Shown here: positions 1-9,048 of the stretch, one piece after another
Layout: every line of letters starts with the position of its first letter
Numbering within the stretch: the first letter of the stretch is position 1
Position numbers and translations under genes: made by a program
NCBI RefSeq assembly: GCF_001578185.1
Contig: NZ_CP011008.1
Span: 586,001-650,000, forward strand
Direction of reading: 5' to 3'
Length of the DNA stretch: 64,000 bases
Origin: Peribacillus simplex
Lineage (GTDB): Bacteria > Bacillota > Bacilli > Bacillales > DSM-1321
The notes under the pieces: model-generated
What the model was told of the DNA's origin: nothing
Seen by the model: only the letters and a program-made list of their open reading frames with translations
Databases searched by the model: none

Positions 1-486
1 CGTGACGCTATCCATAAGCACTTATCTGAAAATCCTGCACCAATCGACCTAGACGGACAAGTCATTTATCACTGTGGACCAGTTATGCTGAAGGACGAAG
101 AAGGAAAATGGCATGTGAAGGCTGCGGGACCAACAACAAGTATTCGTGAAGAACCATACCAAGGAGATATCATGAAACGATTCGGCATACGTGCAGTCAT
201 CGGTAAAGGCGGAATGGGACCGAAAACATTAGAAGCACTAAGTGAACATGGCGGCGTTTATCTAAACGCAATCGGCGGGGCTGCTCAATATTATGCAGAC
301 TGCATCAAATCCGTCGAAGGTGTTAACTTCACTGAATTTGGTATTCCAGAAGCAATGTGGCATTTGAACGTTGAAGGATTTACAGCAGTTGTTACCATGG
401 ATTCACATGGAAACAGCCTCCATAAAGATGTTCAGCAATCTTCATTGGAAAAATTGGCACAATTCAAAGAACCAGTATTTAAATAA
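1..486 (+). CDS. fumA: Fumarate hydratase class I, C-terminal part (partial)
   Basis: The reading frame is open from the first base of the window and ends with TAA at 484-486, so only the last 161 codons are seen. Class I fumarases interconvert fumarate and malate in the TCA cycle using an iron-sulfur cluster carried by the N-terminal (alpha) domain, which lies outside the window. The visible part is the C-terminal (beta) domain: the stretches GPTTSIREEPYQGD, GIRAVIGKGGMG, LNAIGGAAQYYA and FGIPEAMWHLNVEGF are typical of it. A strong terminator follows 9 bases after the stop. The class I assignment is firm; the symbol fumA follows common Bacillus naming. Confidence 0.85.
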   Translation, partial: RDAIHKHLSENPAPIDLDGQVIYHCGPVMLKDEEGKWHVKAAGPTTSIREEPYQGDIMKRFGIRAVIGKGGMGPKTLEALSEHGGVYLNAIGGAAQYYADCIKSVEGVNFTEFGIPEAMWHLNVEGFTAVVTMDSHGNSLHKDVQQSSLEKLAQFKEPVFK

Positions 487-494
487 TGTATGGT

Positions 495-527
495 AAAAGA
501 CGCTCACCAATCGGTAGAGCGTCTTTT
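495..527 (+). terminator. Rho-independent terminator after fumarase
   Basis: Perfect stem AAAAGACGCTC / GAGCGTCTTTT around an 11-base loop, ending in T4. It serves the fumarase gene and could also work for the small minus-strand gene that converges on it. Confidence 0.85.
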
Positions 528-538
528 GCATATCTTAC

Positions 539-676
539 TCACTCGTCGATTTTCGGAAGTGGGTCAATCCTCGATGAATCCTTTAAATTCAATCCACTTT
601 TCACAAAATGAATAAACACTCCACCACCTAAACCAAGACAACCAACAAAGCCTAACGTGATAACCCATTCCAGCAT
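539..676 (-). CDS. Small membrane protein, 45 aa, unknown function
   Basis: ATG at 676 is preceded on the minus strand by AAGGGGGG at a normal distance, which makes it a better start than the upstream in-frame codons. The 45-residue product has one hydrophobic segment (about residues 4-26, rich in Gly and Val) followed by a short charged tail ending PLPKIDE. One membrane-spanning helix with a cytoplasmic tail is likely. No family is recognised. It is divergent from the next small gene and the two share a 110-base upstream region. Function unknown. Confidence 0.55.
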   Translation of the reverse strand: MLEWVITLGFVGCLGLGGGVFIHFVKSGLNLKDSSRIDPLPKIDE

Positions 677-787
677 TTCATTCCCCCCTTGATAAATGTA
701 TATGAAAAAAAAGGCGATAATTACCTCATAAAAGTACAATCTTTTGGAACGGCCGCACATATATTAGAAGAGAAAGGGGGGATTTTC

Positions 788-973
788 ATGCAGAATAGCT
801 ACTTCTTATTCTTTATCGCCATGTTATCCGGTTTTGCTTTCATCCACCTTCCTGTGGCAAACACTATTTTCTCCGGTCTTGAAACATTCCTAGACGTAAT
901 CGGAATTGTAATCGTTCTCATTTTCGCCATCACTATTATTTGGAAGGCTGCACAGGCGCTATTTAAAGGATAA
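788..973 (+). CDS. Small membrane protein, 61 aa, unknown function
   Basis: ATG at 788 follows GAAAGGGGGGATTTTC, an excellent ribosome binding site, so the longer in-frame extension is rejected. The product is 61 residues, almost entirely hydrophobic, with two predicted membrane helices (about residues 5-22 and 34-55) joined by a short polar loop, and ends with a Lys-Gly tail. A terminator hairpin follows within about 10 bases, so it appears to be a monocistronic unit. No family is recognised. Confidence 0.6.
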   Translation: MQNSYFLFFIAMLSGFAFIHLPVANTIFSGLETFLDVIGIVIVLIFAITIIWKAAQALFKG

Positions 974-983
974 ACAAACAGAG

Positions 984-1017
984 GGGCCAATCCTTTTCGG
1001 AGGAAAGGCCTTTTTTT
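984..1017 (+). terminator. Rho-independent terminator
   Basis: GGCC...CCTTTT hairpin with GGAAAGGCC as the 3' arm, followed by T7 at about 1010-1016. It closes the 61-aa membrane protein gene. Confidence 0.7.
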
Positions 1018-1078
1018 GTGTGGGGTTAAGGTTATAATTCAGCCTAGTGCAGCAGAAATCATCCTCCAACTGGATAAA

Positions 1079-1203
1079 TCGACCTAAATCGGAACTAATT
1101 CGACCCACGGAGCGAAAAATCGACCTAAAGCGGAACTAATTCGACCCACGGAACAATAATTCAACCCAAGGGGAATTAATCCCCCACGGAGCGAGATTCG
1201 ACC
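1079..1203. repeat. Three tandem units of about 40 bp (TCGACCTAAA... type)
   Basis: Two well-conserved units (1079-1119 and 1120-1159), each starting TCGACCTAAA and containing GGAACTAATTCGACCCACGG, are followed by a degenerate third unit (1160-1197) and the first bases of a fourth. The tract fills the gap before pdaA and contains no reading frame with a ribosome binding site. Confidence 0.8.
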
Positions 1204-1272
1204 TTCACAATATCATGCATATAAATCTCTATGTTCCAAACACTAAGAAAAAAGAACATGGGGGATATTCTA

Positions 1273-2058
1273 ATGAAAAAAAACGTGATTTTATCCGCTT
1301 TTATATGCTTGATATGCTCTTTGGCAAGTCCAGCTTTTGCAGAATCCTATAACTGGGGCTTCAATAAAGGGAAAAATGGGACACCTGCCGATGCTGGTAA
1401 AAACTTCAATGAGATGCTGCCTAAATATGAGGCGATTTATAAAGGGGATACAAAGAAAAAAGATATATACTTAACGTTTGATAACGGTTATGAAAATGGG
1501 TACACGGCGCAGATTCTGGATGTTCTGAAGAAACATAAGGCTCCTGGGGCTTTTTTCGTCACGGGTCATTATTTAAAAACGGCACCTGAGCTTGTTGTCC
1601 GTATGGCGAATGAAGGACATATCGTCGGGAATCATTCTTGGAACCATCCTGATATGACCAGTGTGACGGATAATGTAATTCGCACTGAACTGGAGAGGGT
1701 TAAAAAAGCGACGGAAAAATTAACCGGTCAACAGGGAATGAACTACCTTAGGCCGCCGCGTGGTATATTCAATGAGAGAACAATGAAAGTCGCACAAAAA
1801 GAAGGATATTACCACATTTTCTGGTCGCTTGCATATAAAGACTGGATTGTTGACCAACAAAAGGGTGCCGCGTTCGCTCACGATGAAGTGCTTAAGCAGA
1901 TTCATCCCGGGGCGATATTATTACTGCATACCGTATCAAAAGATAATGCGGAAGCACTCGACTCGATTCTGACGGATCTTGAAAAACAGGGGTACAAATT
2001 CAGTAGCCTTGATGATTTAATGATTGAGAAACAATTGCCGAACCGAATGCTTTATTAA
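1273..2058 (+). CDS. pdaA: PdaA-like polysaccharide deacetylase (muramic delta-lactam synthesis)
   Basis: ATG at 1273 has GGGGGAT 8-12 bases upstream and begins a good signal peptide (MKK, hydrophobic core, cleavage near SPAFA-ES at residue 23), so the longer upstream start is rejected. PdaA removes the acetyl group from N-acetylmuramic acid so that the muramic delta-lactam of spore cortex can form; it acts outside the membrane. The NodB fold is visible: TFDNGY (68-73, with DN in place of the usual DD), HSWNH (121-125) and RPPRG (160-164). The length of 261 aa matches the family. The neighbours downstream repeat the B. subtilis order yfjS(pdaA)-yfjP-yfjO-yfjN, which supports orthology. A strong terminator follows. 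Confidence 0.88.
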   Translation: MKKNVILSAFICLICSLASPAFAESYNWGFNKGKNGTPADAGKNFNEMLPKYEAIYKGDTKKKDIYLTFDNGYENGYTAQILDVLKKHKAPGAFFVTGHYLKTAPELVVRMANEGHIVGNHSWNHPDMTSVTDNVIRTELERVKKATEKLTGQQGMNYLRPPRGIFNERTMKVAQKEGYYHIFWSLAYKDWIVDQQKGAAFAHDEVLKQIHPGAILLLHTVSKDNAEALDSILTDLEKQGYKFSSLDDLMIEKQLPNRMLY

Positions 2059-2063
2059 AATAA

Positions 2064-2102
2064 AAAGCGGGTCCTGTAATGATAATTCAGGTCCCGCTTT
2101 TA
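2064..2102 (+). terminator. Rho-independent terminator after pdaA
   Basis: Stem AAAGCGGGTCCTG / CAGGTCCCGCTTT with an 11-base loop and a short T-tract; it isolates pdaA from the following operon. Confidence 0.85.
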
Positions 2103-2180
2103 TCCATTCTCTTCAATTTCAAGTAATATTCCTGGAAACATGCTATAATACGTGGAAAACTGCTAAAGGATGGATCGCTT

Positions 2181-3065
2181 GTGTGGACAGAAAAATTACA
2201 GGTTCAAGGACCCTATAATTTCGATCTTGTTCTCGAACGATTATCGTTAGACCCACTTCAGGTAGTTGATTTTACTAACAGGACGGTAAAAGTTCCGCTA
2301 TATATAGAAAGAGAACCAATCGTTTTGCAGGTTCAGGCAATAGGAAATATCGATGAACCATCTTTCATCATCAAAGGTCATTCAGAGGTTTACAAGTCAA
2401 AAGCAATCGAACGGTTAAAAAAGGTTTTTCATTGGCATCAGCCATTAGAAGGCGTTTCCCGGCATTTCCGGGAATCAGATTTAAGGGGAATCTTCGAAGA
2501 GCACCGCGGTACAGCCATAGTCTTGGACTTCGATTACTACAGTTGCCTCGTCAAATGCATCATACATCAGCAATTGAATTTATCTTTTGCACATACGCTC
2601 ACGGAACGATTCGTTAAAACATTCGGATACCAGATAGAAGGTGCCTGGTTTTATCCGACATCGGAAACAACCGCCCAACTTAAAATCGAGCAATTAAGAG
2701 CCATTCAATTCAGTGGCCGAAAAGCGGAATACGTCATCGGACTTTCCGAGCAAATCATTCAGGGCCATCTCAATCTTGATATAATGGACAAGTTATCCGA
2801 TCAAGATGTTAAGGATACACTAATAAAAATACGCGGTATCGGTAGATGGACGGCTGAAAACTTCCTGCTTTTTGGACTCGGCCGACCGAATCTGTTTCCA
2901 AAAGCCGATATTGGCATTCAAAATGCCTTGAAAAAATTATATGGCTTACCGCAAAAGCCAACCCAAGAAGAAATGGAAACCTATAGTGTGAAATGGGCTC
3001 CATATCTAAGCTACGCTTCCCTCTATTTGTGGAGAAGCATTGAAAAACGGAGTGAAAAGAAATGA
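2181..3065 (+). CDS. DNA-3-methyladenine glycosylase II family (YfjP-like)
   Basis: GTG start with AAAGGA ten bases upstream. The 294-aa product belongs to the HhH-GPD superfamily of base-excision glycosylases, which remove alkylated purines from DNA. The helix-hairpin-helix reads [12 protein letters not shown] (217-228) and the catalytic aspartate is D243 in FPKADIG. The N-terminal half is the AlkA-type beta domain. The stop codon overlaps the start of the next gene by four bases (ATGA), so the two are translationally coupled. Gene order and length point to YfjP rather than to B. subtilis AlkA. No adaptive-response (Ada) gene is nearby. Confidence 0.85.
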   Translation: MWTEKLQVQGPYNFDLVLERLSLDPLQVVDFTNRTVKVPLYIEREPIVLQVQAIGNIDEPSFIIKGHSEVYKSKAIERLKKVFHWHQPLEGVSRHFRESDLRGIFEEHRGTAIVLDFDYYSCLVKCIIHQQLNLSFAHTLTERFVKTFGYQIEGAWFYPTSETTAQLKIEQLRAIQFSGRKAEYVIGLSEQIIQGHLNLDIMDKLSDQDVKDTLIKIRGIGRWTAENFLLFGLGRPNLFPKADIGIQNALKKLYGLPQKPTQEEMETYSVKWAPYLSYASLYLWRSIEKRSEKK

Positions 3066-4450
3066 CAAACATTCAAGATACAAAACTAGAAGTGGATCAA
3101 ACGCTTCCCCTTACCATTAAACGGCTTGGCATTAACGGGGAGGGAGTCGGTTATTTCAAAAAGAAAGTCGTCTTCGTCCCAGGAGCATTACCAGGTGAAG
3201 AAATAGTAGCTTTAATAACAAAAGTACAGCCCAACTTTTCTGAAGCAAAAATAAAAACCATCCGGAAAGAATCACCGCACCGCATTGCAGCTCCATGTCC
3301 GGTTTATGCTGAATGCGGAGGATGTCAGTTACAGCATTTAAGCTATGACCAGCAGCTTATTGAAAAACGCGATATCGTCATTCAAGCAATGGAACGTCAT
3401 ACTAAATTCCCGCTTTCTTCATTAAATATAAAAGAAACGATCGGCATGGAAGATCCTTGGAACTACCGCAACAAAAGTCAGTACCAAGTCGGTCAGAAAG
3501 ATGGCAAATTGATTGCCGGTCTTTACGGCTTAAACTCCCATAACTTGATCGATATTCCCAACTGTCTTGTACAGCACAAGGCTACTAATAAAGTAACACG
3601 TACGGTGAAGAAGATTCTAAAGAACCTGAATATCTCGATCTATAATGAAAGAAAGAGAAAAGGTGTGATCCGTACAGTCATTACAAGAGTCGGCTTTGAA
3701 ACAGGCGAAGTACAGGTTGTCCTTGTTACAGGAGCGGAGGAAATTCCACAAAAAGATCAATTGCTTAAACAAATTCGTGACCAACTGCCGGAAGTGAAAT
3801 CGGTCGTTCAAAATATTAATAATCAAAACACATCACTTATTTTTGGCGAAAAGACGATTCACCTTGCAGGCGAAAAAGTCATCAATGAAACATTGGGTGA
3901 CCTATCATACGAACTATCGGCCCGTACTTTCTTCCAGCTTAATCCGGTCCAAACAGTACGCATGTATGACGAAGTGAAAAAAGCCGCAGCCCTAACCGGC
4001 ACTGAAAAAGTCGTAGATGCTTATTGCGGTGTAGGCACTATCGGACTTTGGCTGTCTGAAAATGCAAAAGAGGTTCGCGGAATGGACGTCATCAAAGAAT
4101 CCATTGAAGACGCCAAGAAAAATGCCATCAGGCACAAACGCACCAACATGCATTATGAAACAGGCAAAGCCGAGAATATCCTGCCACGCTGGACCAAAGA
4201 AGGCTGGAAACCGGACGTGCTGGTCGTCGATCCACCAAGATCCGGCTGTGACCAATCCTTACTGCAGACCATCTTGAAAGTTAAACCGAAAACCATAGTG
4301 TACGTATCTTGCAATCCGTCTACATTGGCGAAGGACCTTCAAGAATTGAGCGCATTATACGAAGTTGAATCCATGCAGCCTGTGGATATGTTCCCGCAGA
4401 CGAGCCATGTGGAGTGTGTCTCGCAACTCATTTTAAAAGAAGGCAACTAA
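3062..4450 (+). CDS. 23S rRNA (uracil-5-)-methyltransferase, RumA/RlmCD family (YfjO-like)
   Basis: The start ATG overlaps the glycosylase stop. The product transfers a methyl group from S-adenosylmethionine to C5 of a uridine in RNA. Domains in order: N-terminal TRAM RNA-binding domain (about 10-65); a [4Fe-4S] site formed by C79, C85, C88 ([10 protein letters not shown]) and C168 (PNC); and a Rossmann methyltransferase with [12 protein letters not shown] (319-330), DPPRSGC (390-396), nucleophile C417 in YVSCNP and general base E451 in HVEC. All key residues are present in 462 aa. B. subtilis has two members, YefA (RlmCD) and YfjO; the gene order here suggests the YfjO type, whose target is less certain. 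Confidence 0.88.
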   Translation: MTNIQDTKLEVDQTLPLTIKRLGINGEGVGYFKKKVVFVPGALPGEEIVALITKVQPNFSEAKIKTIRKESPHRIAAPCPVYAECGGCQLQHLSYDQQLIEKRDIVIQAMERHTKFPLSSLNIKETIGMEDPWNYRNKSQYQVGQKDGKLIAGLYGLNSHNLIDIPNCLVQHKATNKVTRTVKKILKNLNISIYNERKRKGVIRTVITRVGFETGEVQVVLVTGAEEIPQKDQLLKQIRDQLPEVKSVVQNINNQNTSLIFGEKTIHLAGEKVINETLGDLSYELSARTFFQLNPVQTVRMYDEVKKAAALTGTEKVVDAYCGVGTIGLWLSENAKEVRGMDVIKESIEDAKKNAIRHKRTNMHYETGKAENILPRWTKEGWKPDVLVVDPPRSGCDQSLLQTILKVKPKTIVYVSCNPSTLAKDLQELSALYEVESMQPVDMFPQTSHVECVSQLILKEGN

Positions 4451-4475
4451 CCCTATACGGGAGTTGCCTTTTCCT
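4440..4475 (+). terminator. Rho-independent terminator overlapping the stop codon
   Basis: AAGGCAACT / AGTTGCCTT stem with a 13-base loop and T4; the 5' arm includes the last codons and stop of the methyltransferase gene. Confidence 0.8.
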
Positions 4476-4693
4476 TATTCTATTTGTAACGGATTAACAA
4501 ATTTATATTGAATATGAATATCGCCAGGATGTAAGAAGGTAGTTTTTCACAAATTATAAATGTCCAAATGTACTTGCGTTTGATAATAAGTTATTAAGCA
4601 TGATATAAGTGTAAAAGAAGTGGAACATTTGGCTTTATATTTTTTGACCGAGAGTTTGAAGTTGTATCCATAGTGAGAGGATTTGAGTTTGAA

Positions 4694-5656
4694 ATGATAG
4701 ATAATTTTTGGCGTGATTTACCACGACCATTTTTTGTACTTGCACCAATGGAAGATGTGACAGATGTTGTTTTTCGCCACGTAGTAAGTGAAGCCGGTCG
4801 ACCGGATGTATTTTTCACAGAGTTTACAAACTCGGATAGCTATTGTCATCCAGAGGGCATGAAAAGTGTACGTGGCCGTTTGATTTTTACAGAAGATGAA
4901 CAGCCAATGGTGGCACATATTTGGGGGGACAATCCCGAATATTTCCGTCAAATGAGTATTGGCATGGCAGAGCTAGGATTTAAAGGCATCGATATTAATA
5001 TGGGCTGCCCTGTACCGAATGTGGCATCGAGAGGGAAAGGTAGTGGCCTTATTCTGCGTCCAGACGTTGCGGCAGAACTTATTCAAGCAGCAAAAGCGGG
5101 CGGACTGCCTGTCAGCGTGAAAACACGACTTGGCTTTAAGGATGTAAATGAGTGGGAGGAGTGGCTAAAGCATATTTTAAAACAGGATGTTGCGAACCTT
5201 ACTATTCATTTACGTACAAGAAAGGAAATGAGCCAAGTGGATGCGCATTGGGAGCTAATTCCGGAAATCAAAAAATTACGTGACCGTATCGCACCAAATA
5301 CGCTAATAACAATCAATGGAGACATTCCTGACCGTCAAACTGGGCTGCAGCTTGCTGAACAATATGGTATTGATGGCGTTATGATCGGGCGGGGTATTTT
5401 TAAAAATCCTTTTGCTTTTGAAAAAGAGCCAAAAGAGCATAGCAGTAAAGAATACCTTGATCTTTTAAGACTGCAGCTTGATCTTCAAGATCAATATGCG
5501 GAAGTACTGCCACGTTCAATCACAGGGCTTCATCGCTTTTTCAAAATTTATGTCAAAGGATTCCGTGGAGCTGGTGAGTTAAGAAATCAATTAATGAACA
5601 CGAAATCAACAGATGAAGTGCGTGCATTGCTTGATAACTTTGGAAAAGATTGTTGA
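4694..5656 (+). CDS. tRNA-dihydrouridine synthase (YfjN-like)
   Basis: FMN-dependent reductase that converts uridine to dihydrouridine in tRNA loops. From the ATG at 4694 the product is 320 aa: the FMN-binding TIM-barrel start [11 protein letters not shown] (14-24), substrate motif INMGCP with catalytic C105, SVKTRLG, and the phosphate-binding [12 protein letters not shown]. The upstream GTG at 4673 would add seven residues; the ATG is preferred because family members begin close to DNFWRDLP, but neither has an ideal ribosome binding site (GAGAGG lies 13 bases before the ATG). It follows the YfjO-like gene as in B. subtilis, separated by a terminator and about 200 bases. Confidence 0.88.
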   Translation: MIDNFWRDLPRPFFVLAPMEDVTDVVFRHVVSEAGRPDVFFTEFTNSDSYCHPEGMKSVRGRLIFTEDEQPMVAHIWGDNPEYFRQMSIGMAELGFKGIDINMGCPVPNVASRGKGSGLILRPDVAAELIQAAKAGGLPVSVKTRLGFKDVNEWEEWLKHILKQDVANLTIHLRTRKEMSQVDAHWELIPEIKKLRDRIAPNTLITINGDIPDRQTGLQLAEQYGIDGVMIGRGIFKNPFAFEKEPKEHSSKEYLDLLRLQLDLQDQYAEVLPRSITGLHRFFKIYVKGFRGAGELRNQLMNTKSTDEVRALLDNFGKDC

Positions 5657-5695
5657 TGGGACGGGGACAGTGAAATGATGTAACTCTCAAAAAAT

Positions 5696-5899
5696 TTGAG
5701 AAAAAATGAATCACATCAACTCTTGTGTGCTTATTTTATTCAGTTTCAAGTTCCTTTGCAGCCGGCAACTTTGGGTTTTGATAAAGTCTATTTTCTGAAA
5801 GAAAAAGGTCTTGAGAATGTAATAAGCCCACAAGCACCCTTGTGTTGCCACCTACACTCTGCACATGTGGAAGTAGTCACGAAACTGAAAAGAAAATAA
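5696..5899 (+). pseudogene. Possible remnant of an RNA methyltransferase C-terminus
   Basis: A 67-codon frame without a recognisable ribosome binding site. Its last residues, HSAHVEVVTKLKRK, resemble the C-terminal HVE motif of uracil-5-methyltransferases (compare HVECVSQLI at the end of the gene ending at 4450). The rest shows no motif. It may be the tail of a deleted paralogue, or chance. The call rests on a dozen residues only. Confidence 0.22.
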
Positions 5900-5912
5900 T
5901 AGGCAGATTGAT

Positions 5913-5944
5913 CCGGGAATCCGTAAAGGGTTCCAGGATTTTCA
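5913..5944 (+). terminator. Possible weak terminator
   Basis: Imperfect stem ATCCGGGAATCC / GGGTTCCAGGAT with a short following T-tract, upstream of the DUF1456 gene. Confidence 0.4.
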
Positions 5945-6019
5945 GCTGCGTTTATTCCCATCCATTTGTGAAATAATGAAGGTACTGTGAAAAAAGAAAA
6001 ATATACAGGAGGTCTATGA

Positions 6020-6538
6020 ATGCATAATCATGATATATTAATTCGATTAAGATATGCGCTGGATATAAAAAATAAAGATATGGTAGAGATATTTAAACTC
6101 GGGGATATTGAAGTGACAAGAGAAGAAGTCATGCAGATGCTCACAAAGCCGAAAGACGGTTTCTATGATGAATATGACGAAGATGATATGGATGATGAAT
6201 GTATAAAATGTAACAATACGATGTTGGAGTCCTTTTTAAATGGCTTGATCATTTTTAAAAGAGGGAAACAAGAACCAAAACCCGGCCAGCCAGTAAACCC
6301 GGCACCTACTGCAAAGATTAAGGAAAGCATGAATAATATTCTGCTAAAGAAAATGAAAATCGCGCTGACATTAACAAGCGAGGATATGATTGATATCTTG
6401 GAAGAAGCAGGAGTCATGATAACCAAAGGAGAATTAAGTGCCATTTTAAGAAAAGTTGGTCATAGAAATTATAAAGAGTGCGGGGATAAATTCGCCAGGA
6501 ATTTCTTAAAAGGGTTAGCTTTGAGATATAGGGGATAA
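6020..6538 (+). CDS. DUF1456 family protein (YehS-like)
   Basis: ATG with ACAGGAGGTC 8 bases upstream. The 172-aa product contains two copies of the DUF1456 unit: MHNHDILIRLRYALDIKNKD at the start and ILLKKMKIALTLTSEDM near residue 108. Each copy is about 60 residues and predicted helical, and they are joined by an acidic linker (EYDEDDMDDE). The family is widespread in bacteria (E. coli YehS) and has no established biochemical function. It appears to be transcribed alone. Confidence 0.75.
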   Translation: MHNHDILIRLRYALDIKNKDMVEIFKLGDIEVTREEVMQMLTKPKDGFYDEYDEDDMDDECIKCNNTMLESFLNGLIIFKRGKQEPKPGQPVNPAPTAKIKESMNNILLKKMKIALTLTSEDMIDILEEAGVMITKGELSAILRKVGHRNYKECGDKFARNFLKGLALRYRG

Positions 6539-7006
6539 GGGTTCAGTAATAGCAGCTATATTAAAAAAAATGCACATTATGATAATTTCGCCTTGATTTC
6601 GTGAAAATACATTTCCGATTTCGGGGTCTTTTTCGTTTGTTTAAACATATAAGAAGTGTGGAATCGTATAAAAATCGAAGGTGCCCATAAGGCACCTCCT
6701 CACATTCATGCCGAATTCCTGTATGAGTTAATACACTGTTGTATGTCTGTTTTCAAAATAACTGGGTGTCTATTCTATAAGTTGGCTTTATAAAGTTGTG
6801 TATAATGTGTGGACAAAGAAAGAAAGTAGGAATTAATCACATCGCTCATACCTATTAAATCCGTTCACTTGATTTTCCCTTTGGATAATATGGTAGAGAA
6901 TAATAGCTTGTACGTATTTCTCATTTCATCATTAAATGGTAGTCGCCTATTGCATTTCAGCCTCAACCACATAGTTTAATAATAAAAGGTTGAACGAGGT
7001 GCAGAA
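6539..7006. other. Intergenic region, 468 bp
   Basis: No gene seen. It holds a short hairpin GGTGCC/GGCACC at about 6680-6698 that has a T-rich flank only when read on the minus strand, and at about 6786-6830 the block AAAGTTGTGTATAATGTGTGG, which recurs in similar form after the next gene (about 8331-8370). Confidence 0.5.
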
Positions 7007-8275
7007 ATGGATGATAACAAAAAAGTGATAACCATTTTAGGAAGTGCGGGAGGGGCCGCAAAATCAATACTTTCCATATTGAATAAATCAGTTATTGATA
7101 AAAGGGATCCAATCCATCATTTTATTTCCAGTTGTACTTTACATTTAATCGATATTAAACAAAAAGAAGAAAAATATTATCATGAATTATTTCCACAGCT
7201 AAAAAATCACTTTGTATTCCATCAACTTGATTTAAAAGATACAAAGAGGTTTACTAAGCATCTTGAATGCACAAAAACATTTTGTGTAATAGATCTATCA
7301 CGGGCGGATACGGTTGAAACTCTAGATTGCTGTAATGCATTAGGTGTTAATTATGTTAATTCAGCTATAGAAAAAACAACGATTGACGATAAGGAAGAAT
7401 TATCTCATGGATTTCCTTTAATTGAACGAATCAGGCATTTTGAAAAGTATAAAGATCAATTTTCAAATTCAACAGCCATCATTGGTTCGGGAATGAATCC
7501 AGGGGTGGTTCAATGGATGGCCGTTGAGCTGTTAAAGAAAGATTCAGGAGAACGTCCACTTGGCTGTTATATTGTAGAGCATGACAATTATTTTTTTAAG
7601 GACAAGGCGAAGGCAAAAAAGGACGTCATTTACACAACCTGGTCTCCCGAGGGCTTTCTGGACGAGGCTATTTCAAGCTATCCGATGTTTATGAACCACC
7701 ATACACCGCTCTTTTTATATGAAAATGTTTATGATGTCGAATTTAAAGTCACTTTAGGGGACAAGCAGTTTTACGGTTGTTTAATGCCTCATGAAGAAGT
7801 ATATTCTTTGGGCAAATTGTATGATATGGAAGGCGGCTTTTTATATAAGGTAAATGACCATACGACGGAGTTAATCCGCTCAAAACTGGATGACGTTGAT
7901 CAATTATGGGACCATGAAATGAAGGTTCTCGATCCGCTTGAAGACGAACTTGAAGGGGAAGATCTAGTTGGTGTCCTTATTGTTTATCAAGAAAAGGAGC
8001 ATTATATGTACAATGTATTAGAGAATGGCGAAATCTTTTCCAAATACAAAACCAATGCAACGTACTTTCAAGTGGCCTGCGGTATATATGCTGCCTTATC
8101 GGTGCTGCTAATGGATCGAATCCCCAAAGGAGTTTACTATGTGGATGAGTTATTGTTAAAAACCAATAATCATTATGGTCAATATTTGACCTATTATATG
8201 ACGAATTTTGTAATAGGGGAAAATAAACATTCAGATGGTCCTTTACTTCACCGGATGAAAAGGGTGAACCCATAA
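7007..8275 (+). CDS. Saccharopine dehydrogenase / homospermidine synthase-like oxidoreductase
   Basis: ATG with GAACGAGG upstream. The 422-aa product opens with a Rossmann dinucleotide-binding motif, ITILGSAGGAAKS (residues 9-21), and has the motif GSGMNPGVVQWMA (about 161-173), which resembles the second conserved block of saccharopine dehydrogenase and homospermidine synthase proteins. The C-terminal half is an alpha/beta substrate domain. An NAD(P)-dependent reaction on an amino acid or polyamine is likely, but the substrate cannot be read from sequence. It stands alone between two similar AAAGTTGTG-type intergenic blocks. Confidence 0.6.
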   Translation: MDDNKKVITILGSAGGAAKSILSILNKSVIDKRDPIHHFISSCTLHLIDIKQKEEKYYHELFPQLKNHFVFHQLDLKDTKRFTKHLECTKTFCVIDLSRADTVETLDCCNALGVNYVNSAIEKTTIDDKEELSHGFPLIERIRHFEKYKDQFSNSTAIIGSGMNPGVVQWMAVELLKKDSGERPLGCYIVEHDNYFFKDKAKAKKDVIYTTWSPEGFLDEAISSYPMFMNHHTPLFLYENVYDVEFKVTLGDKQFYGCLMPHEEVYSLGKLYDMEGGFLYKVNDHTTELIRSKLDDVDQLWDHEMKVLDPLEDELEGEDLVGVLIVYQEKEHYMYNVLENGEIFSKYKTNATYFQVACGIYAALSVLLMDRIPKGVYYVDELLLKTNNHYGQYLTYYMTNFVIGENKHSDGPLLHRMKRVNP

Positions 8276-8347
8276 TGTACATTTGAAGTCGTCATCAATG
8301 AAAGGGACTGGCTTCAATTTTTCAATTTAATAAAGTTGTGCACAAGG

Positions 8348-8356
8348 TGTGGATAA
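8348..8356 (-). promoter_or_regulatory. DnaA-box-like 9-mer
   Basis: TGTGGATAA here is the exact reverse complement of the DnaA box TTATCCACA, in a block that also holds GTGCAC. The related block at about 6790 has TGTGGACAA, one mismatch. A single 9-mer can occur by chance. Confidence 0.3.
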
Positions 8357-8544
8357 AGGAAGGGGGAAATAGGGGAAATCCTTATTCTTCAGACTTTTCT
8401 CCTGATTATGTGCATAACTTTTTTTTTTGGATGAACTAAAGGGTCCGTTTAGTCAAAGGATGAATGGACCCTATGTGTTGTAATGAACTCTAACTGTCCA
8501 TTAGAGCAAAAACAGATAAAAGAGGATAATTAATCCCGCTAAGT

Positions 8545-8676
8545 TTACTTGCATTTATTTTCTTCTTCATCAGATTTTTGGACGATTTCTTTTATTTCTC
8601 CTATGTCACCTTTTGCATTGATGATTTCAAAGATCTCATTTAAGCCTTCTGAGGTTTTTTCATCTTCTGTTTTCAC
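8545..8676 (-). CDS. Small acidic protein, 43 aa, unknown
   Basis: A GTG start at 8676 lies 6 bases after AAGGAGGGATATA on the minus strand, one of the strongest ribosome binding sites in the window. The 43-residue product is highly charged (about 14 acidic residues), has no membrane segment, and could form a helix (GLNEIFEIINAKGDIGEIKE). No family is recognised. The start signal rather than homology supports it. Confidence 0.5.
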   Translation of the reverse strand: MKTEDEKTSEGLNEIFEIINAKGDIGEIKEIVQKSDEEENKCK

Positions 8677-9048
8677 TATATCCCTCCTTTTTTATGGTTA
8701 TTTGTTAAAGTCTCCAAAAGCCAGAAGATAAAACATATGTCTCCTTGGAAAATTGATGCTATTCTCTTCGTATTTCCAGCGATTTGAACGACTTTTTTAG
8801 CGGTTGTTATTGTAAAACTACAAAAATTCCGATTTTTTTGTCCACACAATATGGACAACATTGAAAATTTCTATTATTATGAGTGTTATAACTATTAGTA
8901 TAAAAGGATTTAGGTTACTTCCTAGTGTATTTTTAGAGTGGACACATGTATTTTTAGAAAAAATAGTCAAATTCAATAAACTTGAAATAGGGGTAAAACA
9001 TATAAAATTCCTGCATTTATTCCAAACATCAATGAGGGGGTATATTAA
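8677..9048. other. Intergenic region before kbl
   Basis: AT-rich 372 bp. A possible plus-strand frame at 8861-9067 has no ribosome binding site and overlaps the kbl start. Nothing else convincing is seen apart from the kbl ribosome binding site (GAGGGGG at 9034-9040). Confidence 0.5.

Noticed and set aside
1231-1272. Earlier start for pdaA adding 14 residues
   Set aside because: It would place charged residues before the signal peptide and lacks a ribosome binding site; the ATG at 1273 has both features right.
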